From: Planococcus rifietoensis
GTDB lineage: Bacteria; Bacillota; Bacilli; Bacillales_A; Planococcaceae
Length of the DNA stretch: 64,000 nucleotides
Assembly: GCF_001465795.2 (NCBI RefSeq)
Contig: NZ_CP013659.2
Span: 1,816,501 to 1,880,500 of the forward strand
Direction: 5' to 3'
Shown here: positions 9,858 through 18,707 of the stretch, one piece after another
Layout of the letters: each line of letters begins with the position of its first letter
How positions within the stretch are numbered: position 1 is the stretch's first letter
Notes under the pieces: model-generated
Database searches by the model: none
What the model saw: only the letters and a program-made list of their open reading frames with translations
Told to the model about the DNA's origin: nothing
Position numbers and translations under genes: made by a program

Positions 9858-10574
9858 CTACTCCCCCTCCCCGGCTTGAAGATGCTCCATGTTAATTTCT
9901 TCATCAAAAGCCGGCAGCGCCAATTCTTCCTGCGGCTCTGAAATAGTGATCGTCAAATCGTCTATGTAAAAATCATCGTGAATTGCAGAAGCCGTCAAAT
10001 AACTAGAAAGTTTCCGCGCTTCTTCCATGCTCGTTGCCATAATCGTGATCATAAACGGCGGCGTCGAGATAGGCTCTGTATTCACGGTTGTGTAGCCATT
10101 GATATCGCGTATCGCGGTCGTGTTGATGACACGCTCCCCGGCAATCGCCAGCTCGATGCCGTCAAAGCGATTGATTTCATTCACTAAGCGAATCAATAAA
10201 TCTGGTGGAATTTCTGTTATTTCGGTTCCAAGCGCAATCGCTTCAAGCGAAGGGCTAATCTCCAGTTCAATTCCCGGGCCAATCACTTGCGAAAGGCCGG
10301 CAGAGTTCTGCAAATCTTTTACTGTCTCTTTCAAAACCGCCTGCGGATCTTGAGTCGCTTCATCGCTATACTTGCCAAGTGTCTCATCCAGCAGGCTGAT
10401 TTCCGACAGCAATTCCGAATGAAGTTGCTTTTCCCGCGATAATTGCTGGCGGATTTCCCATGTATCCCGGGAATCCCGGCTGTCATCCATATTTACCGTG
10501 TTGTATTGTGTCGCAGTCATAAAACCGATAACAAAAAGAATGACCGTAAAACGGCCCGTAATGCGTTTTTTCAT
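9858..10574 (-). CDS. ylxX: DUF881 membrane-anchored protein (YlxX-like)
   Basis: 238 residues: one N-terminal transmembrane segment (about 6-24), a coiled coil rich in Glu/Gln/Leu (about 35-75), then the extracellular DUF881 domain (GPGIELEIS..., INGYTTVNTEPISTPPFMITIM). It is the second of two tandem DUF881 genes between divIB and sbp, matching ylxW-ylxX of Bacillus. Its start overlaps the ylxW stop by four bases (ATGA). The function in division is unknown. Confidence 0.85.
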   Translation of the reverse strand: MKKRITGRFTVILFVIGFMTATQYNTVNMDDSRDSRDTWEIRQQLSREKQLHSELLSEISLLDETLGKYSDEATQDPQAVLKETVKDLQNSAGLSQVIGPGIELEISPSLEAIALGTEITEIPPDLLIRLVNEINRFDGIELAIAGERVINTTAIRDINGYTTVNTEPISTPPFMITIMATSMEEARKLSSYLTASAIHDDFYIDDLTITISEPQEELALPAFDEEINMEHLQAGEGE

Positions 10575-11323
10575 CGTTGTCCCCCTGTATCCATCTCCGA
10601 CAAAAGTGCCGGCATGCGGATAGCTCGCCCTGAATCAAGCGTTACAATGATGTTATCGTTGACGAGCTGGTCCTGGACGCCGCCTGACAGTTGCATGGAG
10701 GCAGTCAATACTTCTGGACTCCCAATCGCTTCGATGGTGAAAGGCGCAGGATGCTGGATGCCGTCGACTGTAATGACAGGGCCCGTGCAGACAATATGGG
10801 AATTGCCGTGAATCCGCTGGCCATTTACGGCAATTGCCTCGGCACCGGAAATATAGAGTTCGTTAATCACTTGGAACACATGGCTTTCATGGACCATATA
10901 ATCGTTTGGATTCACATGGTCTGCCGTATAATCGCCGTCCTCGAGAGTCACTTTCAAGCCTTGCCCTTTAACCGGAACAAGCCCGAGGAAGCGTCTCAAT
11001 TCTTCTGCCTCCCGGGCGTATGCCGTATAGTTTTCTTCACCGTCCACTACAGACCGCTCGAATTCCTGAACGGCTTTTTGCTTGTCATCCAGCTCTGCGC
11101 GCAATTCTTTATTGCGCTCTTGCTGTTCGATCAATTCTTTCCGGTATTGTTCTTTTTGCTCGAAAAAGCTGGTTCCCGCAAAATCATTTTCCGCTTCTCG
11201 CTGGTTCGATAAGCTATAGGAATAGGCCATGATAAATCCGAGAACCAAGAAAACGAGCGAGAAGATGATCGACTTGCTGATGCTTTTGCGCTCATTGTTC
11301 TTCGATGTTTTCAAGTTCCTCAC
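10571..11323 (-). CDS. ylxW: DUF881 membrane-anchored protein (YlxW-like)
   Basis: 250 residues with a basic N-terminus, one membrane span (about 17-38), a coiled coil (about 50-90) and a DUF881 domain (GQGLKVTLEDGDYTADHVNPNDY, then AIAVNGQRI). The start is uncertain: a GTG at 11323 or a TTG at 11314, both inside the 3' end of divIB. Either way the genes overlap by 23-32 bases, so translation is probably coupled. It is a tandem paralogue of the following gene. Confidence 0.8.
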   Translation of the reverse strand: MRNLKTSKNNERKSISKSIIFSLVFLVLGFIMAYSYSLSNQREAENDFAGTSFFEQKEQYRKELIEQQERNKELRAELDDKQKAVQEFERSVVDGEENYTAYAREAEELRRFLGLVPVKGQGLKVTLEDGDYTADHVNPNDYMVHESHVFQVINELYISGAEAIAVNGQRIHGNSHIVCTGPVITVDGIQHPAPFTIEAIGSPEVLTASMQLSGGVQDQLVNDNIIVTLDSGRAIRMPALLSEMDTGGQR

Positions 11324-12074
11324 CCGCTTCCGCCAATCCGAACACATCGTTATAGGAACGGAAATAAATGCCAACTTCCATGTCAATGATGCCTTGGCGG
11401 CCTTCCAGCTGAGCGGTGACAGATGGATAATAATTTATCTTCTCTGCCAAAGTCGATAAAATCGCCTTGATTTCGTTTCCGTCATTCATATAAATCGTGA
11501 TGTAATCTGCACGTTCCTGTTCCGTATCCAAAATGACTTGAGAGATGAGATTCTGCACTTCCGGGTCGGTTTTGACCAGTTGCTCGATCAACGCTTCCCG
11601 TTTTGCTTCATCTTCGAAATTCGAAAAAATCGGTCCTTCCACGACGCTGATGGGCTGGTTGAGCACGACACCATTCGACAAGACCACTTGATAGCTATTG
11701 CCTTGATCCAAATACCCCATCTCGACAAATTCTTGGATTTCGATTTCAACTGAGCTCAACCAATTTTTTTTGACTGTTGCCGATTCGACCCATTCAAGCG
11801 ATTCAATTTCACGCTCGATCTCCCCGCTGTCAAATGACCACATCGAATCCCCAAGCGCCAAAGTGCTGGCCTGCTTATAACTCTCGCCATCGAACAATTC
11901 AGCACCTGTGACTTTGATGTCGCGGATCTCGCTGTAAGTGGACTGGCTGTATAAAAGAATGAACAGCAACGAAATAAAAACGGTCAATAAAGCCGCAAAC
12001 TTGCGGTTCGACCTTTTTCTGCGCCGCTCCCGGAGCGTTGGTATGCGTTCTTCGATGTCTATAACTTTGTCCAT
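11292..12074 (-). CDS. divIB: Division protein DivIB (FtsQ)
   Basis: Bitopic division protein, 260 residues. It has a basic cytoplasmic N-terminus (RERRRKRSNRKF), one membrane span (about 25-45), then the POTRA domain beginning near SEIRDIKVTGAELF and a beta domain ending in a Glu-rich tail. It forms the DivIB-FtsL-DivIC complex that stimulates septal peptidoglycan synthesis. It follows murD by 18 bases; the murG and murB genes found here in B. subtilis are missing. Confidence 0.93.
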   Translation of the reverse strand: MDKVIDIEERIPTLRERRRKRSNRKFAALLTVFISLLFILLYSQSTYSEIRDIKVTGAELFDGESYKQASTLALGDSMWSFDSGEIEREIESLEWVESATVKKNWLSSVEIEIQEFVEMGYLDQGNSYQVVLSNGVVLNQPISVVEGPIFSNFEDEAKREALIEQLVKTDPEVQNLISQVILDTEQERADYITIYMNDGNEIKAILSTLAEKINYYPSVTAQLEGRQGIIDMEVGIYFRSYNDVFGLAEAGEELENIEEQ

Positions 12075-12092
12075 ATCCGCCGCTCCTTCGTT

Positions 12093-13457
12093 TTATTCGT
12101 TTGCTTCTGTATATTTTCTGGCCGCTTCGATAAACGCATCGCCGCGGACTTCAAAACTTTCGTATTGATCCCAGCTCGCACAAGCAGGAGACAACAAGAT
12201 TGTATCTTCCGGAGATGACTGACTGACTGCCTTTTCGACTGCATCGTCCATCAATCCGGCTTTAATGACCGTCGGAACATCGCAGCTTTCTGCAAATTCA
12301 GCAAAACGGTCCGCCGTCTCACCGAAAGTGACAAGTACTTTCACTCGATTCATATAGGGGCGCAATTCTTCCAGCGAATGCTGGCGCTCGAGTCCCCCCG
12401 CGAGCAAAATGATGTTGTCGCTGAAAGCTTCCAGCGCACTTTTGGTGGCAAGCTCATTCGTTGCTTTCGAATCGTTATAGAAACGTCTTCCTTGCCATTC
12501 CCCGACAAACTGGGAACGGTGCTTGACCCCTGTGAAAGAAGTCAAAACGCGGATGATGGTTTCTTTTGTTCCTCCAGATAGAAGCATGGCCGCAGTGGCG
12601 GATAAAATGTTCTCAAGATTATGCTCACCTGCGAGCATAATCCGCTTGCGTTCGATCAACGGTTCGCCTTGCCAATAAATGAATTCGCTGTCTGCACTGA
12701 TGCTTTCTTCGGTACGGCCTTTCAATGTAAAAGGAATACCTTGTGCTTTAACGGTCTTGGCATGGTCCACGAGCATTTGCTGGTCGGCATTGTAGATGAA
12801 ATAATCCTCAGCCGTCTGGTTTTCCGTGATTTTCTTTTTCGCTCCGATATAGTCTTCAAGCGATCCGTGATAATCAAGATGCGCTTCATATAAATTGGTA
12901 ATGATCGAGATATGCGGGCGGAACGATTCCGTCCCTTTTAGTTGAAATGAAGAAAGTTCCGTGACAATGACGTGGTCCGCTGTCGCTTTTTCTGCCACTC
13001 CGCTTGCCACTGTGCCGATATTCCCCGCAATAAGCGGTGACTTGCCGTCCTGGTTGAGCATATGGAACAGCAAAGTCGTCGTCGTGGTTTTGCCGTTCGA
13101 TCCCGTGATGCCGATAAACGGCGCTTCACTGATGCGGTATGCCAACTCGATTTCCGTCCACACTGGAATGTTTTTTTCCAGAGCTTTCTGTATCAACAGG
13201 TTACGGTAAGGAATCCCTGGATTCTTGATGACCAGTTCAAACCCTTCATCCAATAGATCTTCCGGATGGCGGCCGCAAATGACAGTGACCCCTAAATTCA
13301 ATAGCTCCTGGGCTTCAGGATTTTCTTCAAAGGGCTTGGAATCATTGACCGTCACGAATGCCCCGAGTTTATGTAAAAGGCGTGCAGCGGTAAAGCCGCT
13401 TTTCGCCAATCCGAGCACAAGCACTTTCTTTTGATGCAATTGCGGCAAATCTTTCAT
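12093..13457 (-). CDS. murD: UDP-N-acetylmuramoyl-L-alanine:D-glutamate ligase
   Basis: Mur ligase adding D-Glu to UDP-MurNAc-L-Ala in the cytoplasm; 454 residues. An N-terminal Rossmann-like UDP-binding domain (VLVLGLAKSGFTAARLL) precedes the ATP-binding loop GITGSNGKTTTTT near residue 115. The C-terminal domain includes LLSPACASWDQYESFEVRGD. The start abuts the mraY stop (TAAATG), and its ribosome site GGAGG lies inside mraY, so translation is likely coupled. Confidence 0.97.
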   Translation of the reverse strand: MKDLPQLHQKKVLVLGLAKSGFTAARLLHKLGAFVTVNDSKPFEENPEAQELLNLGVTVICGRHPEDLLDEGFELVIKNPGIPYRNLLIQKALEKNIPVWTEIELAYRISEAPFIGITGSNGKTTTTTLLFHMLNQDGKSPLIAGNIGTVASGVAEKATADHVIVTELSSFQLKGTESFRPHISIITNLYEAHLDYHGSLEDYIGAKKKITENQTAEDYFIYNADQQMLVDHAKTVKAQGIPFTLKGRTEESISADSEFIYWQGEPLIERKRIMLAGEHNLENILSATAAMLLSGGTKETIIRVLTSFTGVKHRSQFVGEWQGRRFYNDSKATNELATKSALEAFSDNIILLAGGLERQHSLEELRPYMNRVKVLVTFGETADRFAEFAESCDVPTVIKAGLMDDAVEKAVSQSSPEDTILLSPACASWDQYESFEVRGDAFIEAARKYTEANE

Positions 13458-14426
13458 TTACATGACCTCCAATAAAACGGCAATCGCGGCACTGATGAAA
13501 CCGACACCCCAAAATACGGTGACTACTTTCCATTCAGACCAGCCGCTCAATTCAAAATGATGATGGATCGGGCTCATTTTGAATATGCGTTTTTTCCGTA
13601 GTTTAAAACTTCCGACCTGCAAAATGACCGAAGCGGTTTCGATGACGAACACCAAACCGATCAAGAGCAAGAGCAATTCCTGTTTCAGTAGGATCGAAAC
13701 CATGGCAAGTGCACCGCCAAGAGCCAAGGAACCTGTATCGCCCATGAATACTTTTGCCGGGTATTTGTTGAAAACGAGGAATCCGATCAGCCCGCCTGCA
13801 ACAGCAAACGTGAACAAGGCAATCCCGGTTTCCTGCTGGACGATCGCCAATATGCCGAATGCAGCAAAAGCGATGGATGCCGTTCCTGCGACCAGCCCGT
13901 CAAGACCATCTGTCAAATTGACGGCGTTTGAGAAGCCGACCAACCAGAACACGATGAACAAGACATATACCCAACCAAGTTCGATGGATACTTCCGTAAA
14001 GGGAATGCCGAGTGCCGTATCAAAGCCGTTTGCGCGCAGTAAAAAGAACGACAAAACGGCAATGACAATTTGCGCCAGCAATTTCTGCAGTGACGTCAGT
14101 CCAAGATTGCGCTTGAGCACCACTTTGATAAAATCATCCAAAAATCCGATCAATCCGTAACCGAATAGGACAATCAGCAAAATGACCACTGGCGTCGTCA
14201 ATTCACCATTAAAAGCGGCGACCAATAGGACCGTGACGATGATGGAAATAAGGAATACCAATCCGCCCATCGTTGGTGTCCCCGTTTTTTTCAAATGGGA
14301 TTGCGGGCCTTCCTCACGAATGCTTTGCCCGAATTTCATGCGTTTCAATAGTGGGATGAATACCGGCATCAATGCGACAGTCATGATCAATGCAATCCCA
14401 AATCCAAATATATTTATACCTTCCAT
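13458..14426 (-). CDS. mraY: Phospho-N-acetylmuramoyl-pentapeptide transferase
   Basis: Polytopic enzyme that moves phospho-MurNAc-pentapeptide onto undecaprenyl phosphate, forming lipid I; 322 residues with about ten membrane spans. Conserved catalytic elements are visible: [14 protein letters not shown] and the C-terminal HHHFE motif ([15 protein letters not shown]). AAAGGAG precedes the start. It lies between pbpB and murD as in Staphylococcus and Bacillus. Confidence 0.98.
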   Translation of the reverse strand: MEGINIFGFGIALIMTVALMPVFIPLLKRMKFGQSIREEGPQSHLKKTGTPTMGGLVFLISIIVTVLLVAAFNGELTTPVVILLIVLFGYGLIGFLDDFIKVVLKRNLGLTSLQKLLAQIVIAVLSFFLLRANGFDTALGIPFTEVSIELGWVYVLFIVFWLVGFSNAVNLTDGLDGLVAGTASIAFAAFGILAIVQQETGIALFTFAVAGGLIGFLVFNKYPAKVFMGDTGSLALGGALAMVSILLKQELLLLLIGLVFVIETASVILQVGSFKLRKKRIFKMSPIHHHFELSGWSEWKVVTVFWGVGFISAAIAVLLEVM

Positions 14427-14463
14427 TAATAGAGCTCCTTTAAAGACGAGTACACTCGTTCAT

Positions 14464-16800
14464 TTATTCGTTTTCGTTATTGACGGGTTGTTCCGTTGAT
14501 TCTTCTGTTGGTTCTGTTGGTTCTGTTGGTTCTGTTGGTTCTGTTAGTTCGCTTGTAGACTCACCAGCTTCCGGGCTTTCTGCTGCAGCTTGTCCAGTCT
14601 CAGGCTGTTGCTGTGCTTCTTCGGCATTCAGCGATTGCTCGGGGTAAAATACTTCCGGTGGCTGCAATTCGATGATAACAGATTCGCCTTTCTCCGGCAC
14701 TGCCCCTTCTGCCACGCTTTGCGTCATGGCAAAGCCTTGGCCTGCGATTTCAAGCGGCAATCCACTGAGCGCTTGGAATGCCAGCAGTTCCCGTTTCGAC
14801 CAGCCTGTGAAATCTGGAATAGCTGTGGTGCCGCCCGTTCTCAAAATGATATTTTCACCGGCTACCATTTTTTCGCCGGCTGCTGGATATTGGTCACTTA
14901 TTTGAGAATTATCACCAGCGATAACTGGGTTCAATCCCTTGGCTTTCAGCTGAGAAACCGCTTCTTCCATAGGAAGCCCTTTATAGTCTTCAATTTCAAC
15001 AGTCTTTGCTTCCACTGAATTCTCAGGTGCGATGTTCAAATACTTCAATCCGTTTTCCATAACAGATGTAAAGATTTTGGATACTGGGACAGAACCGTAT
15101 TCATCGGCAGGCAATTGAGGCTGCTGCACGCCGATGTAAATCAATAGTTCCGGATCATCTGCCGGGGCCATTCCGAGGAATGAGAACAAGTAATTGTTCG
15201 TGCCCGTCATATAACGCCCGTCTTCTCCAGGAACTTGTGCGGTACCGGTCTTCCCGGCAACAGAATAGTCCTGCAATGCGAAGCCTTGTGCAGAACCGAC
15301 TTCTGAAGTGACAGTGGAAGCCATGATTTCACGGACTTTTTTCGCCGTTTCTGCTGAAATCGGCGTACCGGCTTCTTGTGGTTCTGATTTCACGGTTACA
15401 TCGCCTGTATCAGGGTTCTTGATTTGATCGATGATGTACGGTTTCATCATTGTGCCGTCTCCAGCCAGCGCCGTCGCTGCCTGGATCATCTGAATCGGCG
15501 TAACGGTCGACCCTTGTCCATAGGAAGTGGTCAATTTATTGATCGGGTATTGATCCAGAATCTTTCCTGCCGCTTCATTCGGCAAATCGATGCCGGTTTT
15601 TTCGCCGAAACCGAATGCATCGATGTAATTCATAAAATTATCCGCACCGAGGCGCTCAAGTAAATAGCCCATCGATACGTTGGATGAACGCTGGAAGCCT
15701 TCAAGGAACGTGATGCTGCCCCAGCCGCGGCCGCTGTTATGGTCGCCGATTGTGCGATCCAGCAATGTATAGGTCCCGGAATCATAATAAGCATTCGGAT
15801 CCCATTTACCTTCTTCGACAGCCGCTGCCAATGTGAACACTTTCATTGGCGAGCCTGGCTCGATTGTCAGTTCGATGCTCTCGTTCAACCAGTTGTCCGA
15901 TAAGCCTTCACGCGTGTTCGGATTGAAAGTCGGGCGCTGGGACATGCCCAAGATCTCGCCGGTATCCGGATCTGCAATCACAGCGATCATGCGTGCGGGG
16001 TTATATTCTTCCTGGACGCTCGACATGGCATCTTCTAAAAAGTTCTGAAGCGTGCGGTCCAGCGTCAACTGCAGATTGGATCCGTCGATAGCGGGAGTGA
16101 CTGCTTCTTGGCTGTTCGGCAATAGATATCCCCATTTATCCGTATCAAACTCCATTTTACCGTTTTTGCCCGTCAAGACTTTGTCATGAATGGACTCCAA
16201 GCCCATTTTGCCTTTGGTCTTCACTTGGCCATCCTCGAATTCTTCTTTCATGGCGAAGCCGATTAGATGGGAAGCGAACACACCGTTCGGGTAAAGGCGT
16301 TTAAGGTCCTTGACGAACAATAAGCCCGGCAAATCTTTTTCTTTCATCTCAAGCATCTGTGTGTGGCTGATTTCGCGTCCGGCTGCGCCGAACTCCACCT
16401 GATAACGGTCTTTCTCCATCCCGTTCTCCAAAATGCTGACTAATTCTTCTTTCGGCGTCCCCAGTTGTTCGGATAGATACGCCGCTGTTTCCTCTGCATC
16501 GATTACGTGGTTCGGTTTTTCCGGGTTCGTGGTTACCGATTCATCCAGCACCGCCACTAATTTATACGTCAATGTGTCTTCTGCAATGACTTCACCGTTG
16601 CGGTCCAAAATCTTGCCGCGTTCTGCGGTCAATACTTCTTCCTGGCTGTATTTGGCAGCTGCTCTGGCAGCCAATTCCTGCCCTTCCACTTTGCCCGTCG
16701 CTTGAATTGTGATTATTCTGGCCATTAAAAGGAAAAAGAGCCCTGCAAATAGTAAAAATAGCAGAAAGGCTCCTCCTTGAAAACGAAATTTTTTCTTCAT
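14464..16800 (-). CDS. pbpB: Septal penicillin-binding protein 2B (class B transpeptidase)
   Basis: 778 residues. An N-terminal membrane anchor (about 10-28) and dimerisation domain are followed by the transpeptidase: SPMK with the active serine in EPGSPMKVF, SSN in RSSNVSM, and KTGT. Two PASTA domains follow (about 590-710, beginning VEIEDYKGLPMEEA and TTAIPDFTGWSKREL), then an acidic, Glu/Thr/Pro-rich tail with a tandem TEP repeat. It cross-links septal peptidoglycan with FtsW. The start overlaps the ftsL stop (ATGA). The tail makes it longer than B. subtilis PBP2B. Confidence 0.96.
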   Translation of the reverse strand: MKKKFRFQGGAFLLFLLFAGLFFLLMARIITIQATGKVEGQELAARAAAKYSQEEVLTAERGKILDRNGEVIAEDTLTYKLVAVLDESVTTNPEKPNHVIDAEETAAYLSEQLGTPKEELVSILENGMEKDRYQVEFGAAGREISHTQMLEMKEKDLPGLLFVKDLKRLYPNGVFASHLIGFAMKEEFEDGQVKTKGKMGLESIHDKVLTGKNGKMEFDTDKWGYLLPNSQEAVTPAIDGSNLQLTLDRTLQNFLEDAMSSVQEEYNPARMIAVIADPDTGEILGMSQRPTFNPNTREGLSDNWLNESIELTIEPGSPMKVFTLAAAVEEGKWDPNAYYDSGTYTLLDRTIGDHNSGRGWGSITFLEGFQRSSNVSMGYLLERLGADNFMNYIDAFGFGEKTGIDLPNEAAGKILDQYPINKLTTSYGQGSTVTPIQMIQAATALAGDGTMMKPYIIDQIKNPDTGDVTVKSEPQEAGTPISAETAKKVREIMASTVTSEVGSAQGFALQDYSVAGKTGTAQVPGEDGRYMTGTNNYLFSFLGMAPADDPELLIYIGVQQPQLPADEYGSVPVSKIFTSVMENGLKYLNIAPENSVEAKTVEIEDYKGLPMEEAVSQLKAKGLNPVIAGDNSQISDQYPAAGEKMVAGENIILRTGGTTAIPDFTGWSKRELLAFQALSGLPLEIAGQGFAMTQSVAEGAVPEKGESVIIELQPPEVFYPEQSLNAEEAQQQPETGQAAAESPEAGESTSELTEPTEPTEPTEPTEESTEQPVNNENE
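14503..14547 (-). repeat. Five 9-bp tandem repeats in the pbpB tail
   Basis: Four exact copies of TTCTGTTGG (plus-strand reading) and a fifth with one change run without gaps and encode Thr-Glu-Pro repeats near the PBP2B C-terminus. The unit is a multiple of three, so slippage would alter tail length without a frameshift. Confidence 0.93.
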
Positions 16801-17156
16801 TGTCCCGGCACTACCTTTACATTTCGCTCATTTAATTTTAAGCCGTAATCCTTTGCTTTCGACCAAATGCGCTCATATGAAGACAGTTCACTTACTTGCA
16901 CGGACAAATCGGTATTTTGTTTCGTCGTTTCATTGATTGAATTTTCAATTGTCTGGATTTCCTGCGTGGAAGCTTGGATTGTCGACTGATTTTGCAAGAC
17001 GAGCAATGCGCACATGATGCAGACAGCCAGGAAAGCTGTGTAAAGGATTTTCTCGCCCTTCGTAATGCGTTTTTTCTTTTTTGCCGGCTGTCTATTCGGA
17101 CTTTGCGGAACGGCCGGCTGCTGGATGTAGGTTTGGGTTCTCGCATTCAACGCCAT
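16797..17156 (-). CDS. ftsL: Division protein FtsL
   Basis: 119 residues: a basic cytoplasmic segment (KKKKRITKGEK), one transmembrane helix (about 37-58) and a periplasm-facing coiled coil (TIQASTQEIQTIENSINETT onward). This is the FtsL layout rather than a sequence-level match. Position between rsmH and pbpB is the standard one. FtsL pairs with DivIC and DivIB to activate the septal synthase. A GGAC ribosome site precedes the start, and its end overlaps pbpB. Confidence 0.92.
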   Translation of the reverse strand: MALNARTQTYIQQPAVPQSPNRQPAKKKKRITKGEKILYTAFLAVCIMCALLVLQNQSTIQASTQEIQTIENSINETTKQNTDLSVQVSELSSYERIWSKAKDYGLKLNERNVKVVPGQ

Positions 17157-17168
17157 TTAAACACGTCC

Positions 17169-18107
17169 TTAGAGTTTGATTTTCTCCGCAATCCGCAACT
17201 TGGCGGAACGCGACCGATTATTATGCGCCAATTCTTCTTCCGATGGCAATATTGGTTTTCGAGTGATTAATTTCAATTTCGGTTCAAGCCCATCCGGGAT
17301 GACCGGCAAGTTCGGCGGCAGTTCCGGAAGTGATGAAGCTTCCTTGAACAAAGCCTTCGTCAAACGGTCTTCGAGCGAATGGAAAGTGATGACGCTGATT
17401 CTTCCTCCAATTGCGAGCATGTCGATCGCATCTTGCAAAGAAGTTTCAGCAGCCCCAAGCTCATCGTTCACCGCGATGCGGATCGCCTGGAATACGCGTT
17501 TTGCCGGATGGCCACCTTTACGCCTCGCTGGCGCTGGAATGCCGTCTTTGATGCATTCAACTAGTTGCGCTGTCGTTTCGATTGGCTGCTTGTCTCTTGC
17601 AGCTTCGATTTTACGTGCAATCTGCTTGGAGAATTTCTCTTCTCCGTAACGATAGAAAATGCGCACCAAATCTTCAAAGCGCCATTCGTTTACGACATGG
17701 TAAGCGCTCAGTTCCGCACTTTGGTCCATGCGCATATCGAGTGGGGCGTCGTGATGATAGCTGAATCCGCGTTCGGGCGTATCGAGTTGCGGCGACGAAA
17801 CGCCCAGATCGTATAAGATGCCGTCCACGTGCTCGATTCCGCGTTGTTCTAATTCTTCTTTTAAATACTTGAAGTTTGCATGGATAAAAGTGATCTTATG
17901 TAAATGGTCTTTCAGTTTTTCTTTTGCATGTTCGATTGCTGTTACATCCTGATCAAAGCAGTACAGATGTCCCTGATCGGATAGCTGCTGGGCCAAATAT
18001 TCGCTGTGGCCGGCACCGCCGAGTGTACAATCTACATATACGCCATCAGGACGAATGTTCAGCCCATCGACAGTTTCATGCAGCAAAACTGTAGTGTGAT
18101 TGAACAA
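17169..18107 (-). CDS. rsmH: 16S rRNA (cytosine-1402-N4)-methyltransferase
   Basis: SAM-dependent enzyme modifying C1402 of 16S rRNA; 312 residues. The conserved N-terminus [13 protein letters not shown], the SAM loop [13 protein letters not shown] and the C-terminal FHSLEDRL block are all present. The best start is TTG at 18107, shortly after a GGGGGGA purine run; the encoded N-terminus MFNHTTVLL fits the family. It follows mraZ and precedes ftsL as in most bacteria. Confidence 0.97.
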   Translation of the reverse strand: MFNHTTVLLHETVDGLNIRPDGVYVDCTLGGAGHSEYLAQQLSDQGHLYCFDQDVTAIEHAKEKLKDHLHKITFIHANFKYLKEELEQRGIEHVDGILYDLGVSSPQLDTPERGFSYHHDAPLDMRMDQSAELSAYHVVNEWRFEDLVRIFYRYGEEKFSKQIARKIEAARDKQPIETTAQLVECIKDGIPAPARRKGGHPAKRVFQAIRIAVNDELGAAETSLQDAIDMLAIGGRISVITFHSLEDRLTKALFKEASSLPELPPNLPVIPDGLEPKLKLITRKPILPSEEELAHNNRSRSAKLRIAEKIKL

Positions 18108-18128
18108 CCCAGTCCCCCCGTTCGTTAA

Positions 18129-18560
18129 TTAAAAATCAAAGTCAGTTAAGTTTTCGGCTATTTCATTAAAGGATTCTTCGGATTCTTCGAAATACGCTTC
18201 CCATGCATCTTTCGACCATATTTCAAACCGGTTGGAGACGCCGAGAATGACGCACTCTTTTTCGATTTTGGCATATGACAAAAGGTTGGCAGGTATATTG
18301 ACGCGCCCCTGCTTATCAAGTTCCACTTCCTGGGCCCCTGAGAAGAAAAAACGGGTGAATGCACGTGCATCTTTTTTCGTAACTGGCATTTCTTTTAATT
18401 TTTCTTCAATTTTATTCCATTCATTCATCGGATAACCAAATAAGCACTGATCCAGGCCTCTGGTGATCACAAAATGCTCACTAAGCAGTTCACGGTATTT
18501 TGCAGGAACGATTAATCTGCCCTTAGCATCAACATTGTGTTGAAATTCGCCCATGAACAT
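18129..18560 (-). CDS. mraZ: MraZ, transcriptional regulator of the division cluster
   Basis: 143 residues, exactly the usual length when started at MFMGEFQH. Two AbrB-like half domains each carry a DxxGR core, DAKGRLIVP and DKQGRVNIP. MraZ binds repeated TGGNN boxes ahead of its own gene and represses the dcw operon in the bacteria studied. Three such boxes with a 10-bp period lie directly upstream here. It is the first gene of the mraZ-rsmH-ftsL-pbpB operon. Confidence 0.97.
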   Translation of the reverse strand: MFMGEFQHNVDAKGRLIVPAKYRELLSEHFVITRGLDQCLFGYPMNEWNKIEEKLKEMPVTKKDARAFTRFFFSGAQEVELDKQGRVNIPANLLSYAKIEKECVILGVSNRFEIWSKDAWEAYFEESEESFNEIAENLTDFDF

Positions 18561-18576
18561 GCCTTTCACCCCACTT

Positions 18577-18614
18577 ATTATAATTAATGTACCACATTCC
18601 CCCACATGCCACCA
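18577..18614 (-). promoter_or_regulatory. mraZ promoter -10 and triple MraZ-box operator
   Basis: On the minus strand, TGGTG, TGGGG and TGGTA begin at 18614, 18604 and 18594, each 10 bases apart. They are followed by a TATAAT -10 at 18582-18577. The -35 region is weak and falls inside the boxes, so bound MraZ would block RNA polymerase. The operator assignment rests on the known TGGNN-N5 direct-repeat consensus of MraZ. Confidence 0.78.
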
Positions 18615-18675
18615 CTTGTTTTTGAAATATTTCACTATTGTTACAGCATTTCATCTCAAAGAGTTTACTTGACAT

Positions 18676-18703
18676 AAAAAAAGCCTGCATATGCAGGCTT
18701 TTC
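18676..18703 (-). terminator. Terminator of bshC
   Basis: A perfect palindrome AAGCCTGCATATGCAGGCTT (18681-18700) is followed by Ts on the minus strand, just after bshC. Confidence 0.9.
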
Positions 18704-18707
18704 CAAG

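Noticed and set aside
14503..14547. Short tandem repeats as a possible CRISPR array
   Set aside because: Units are 9 bp with no spacers and lie in frame within pbpB.
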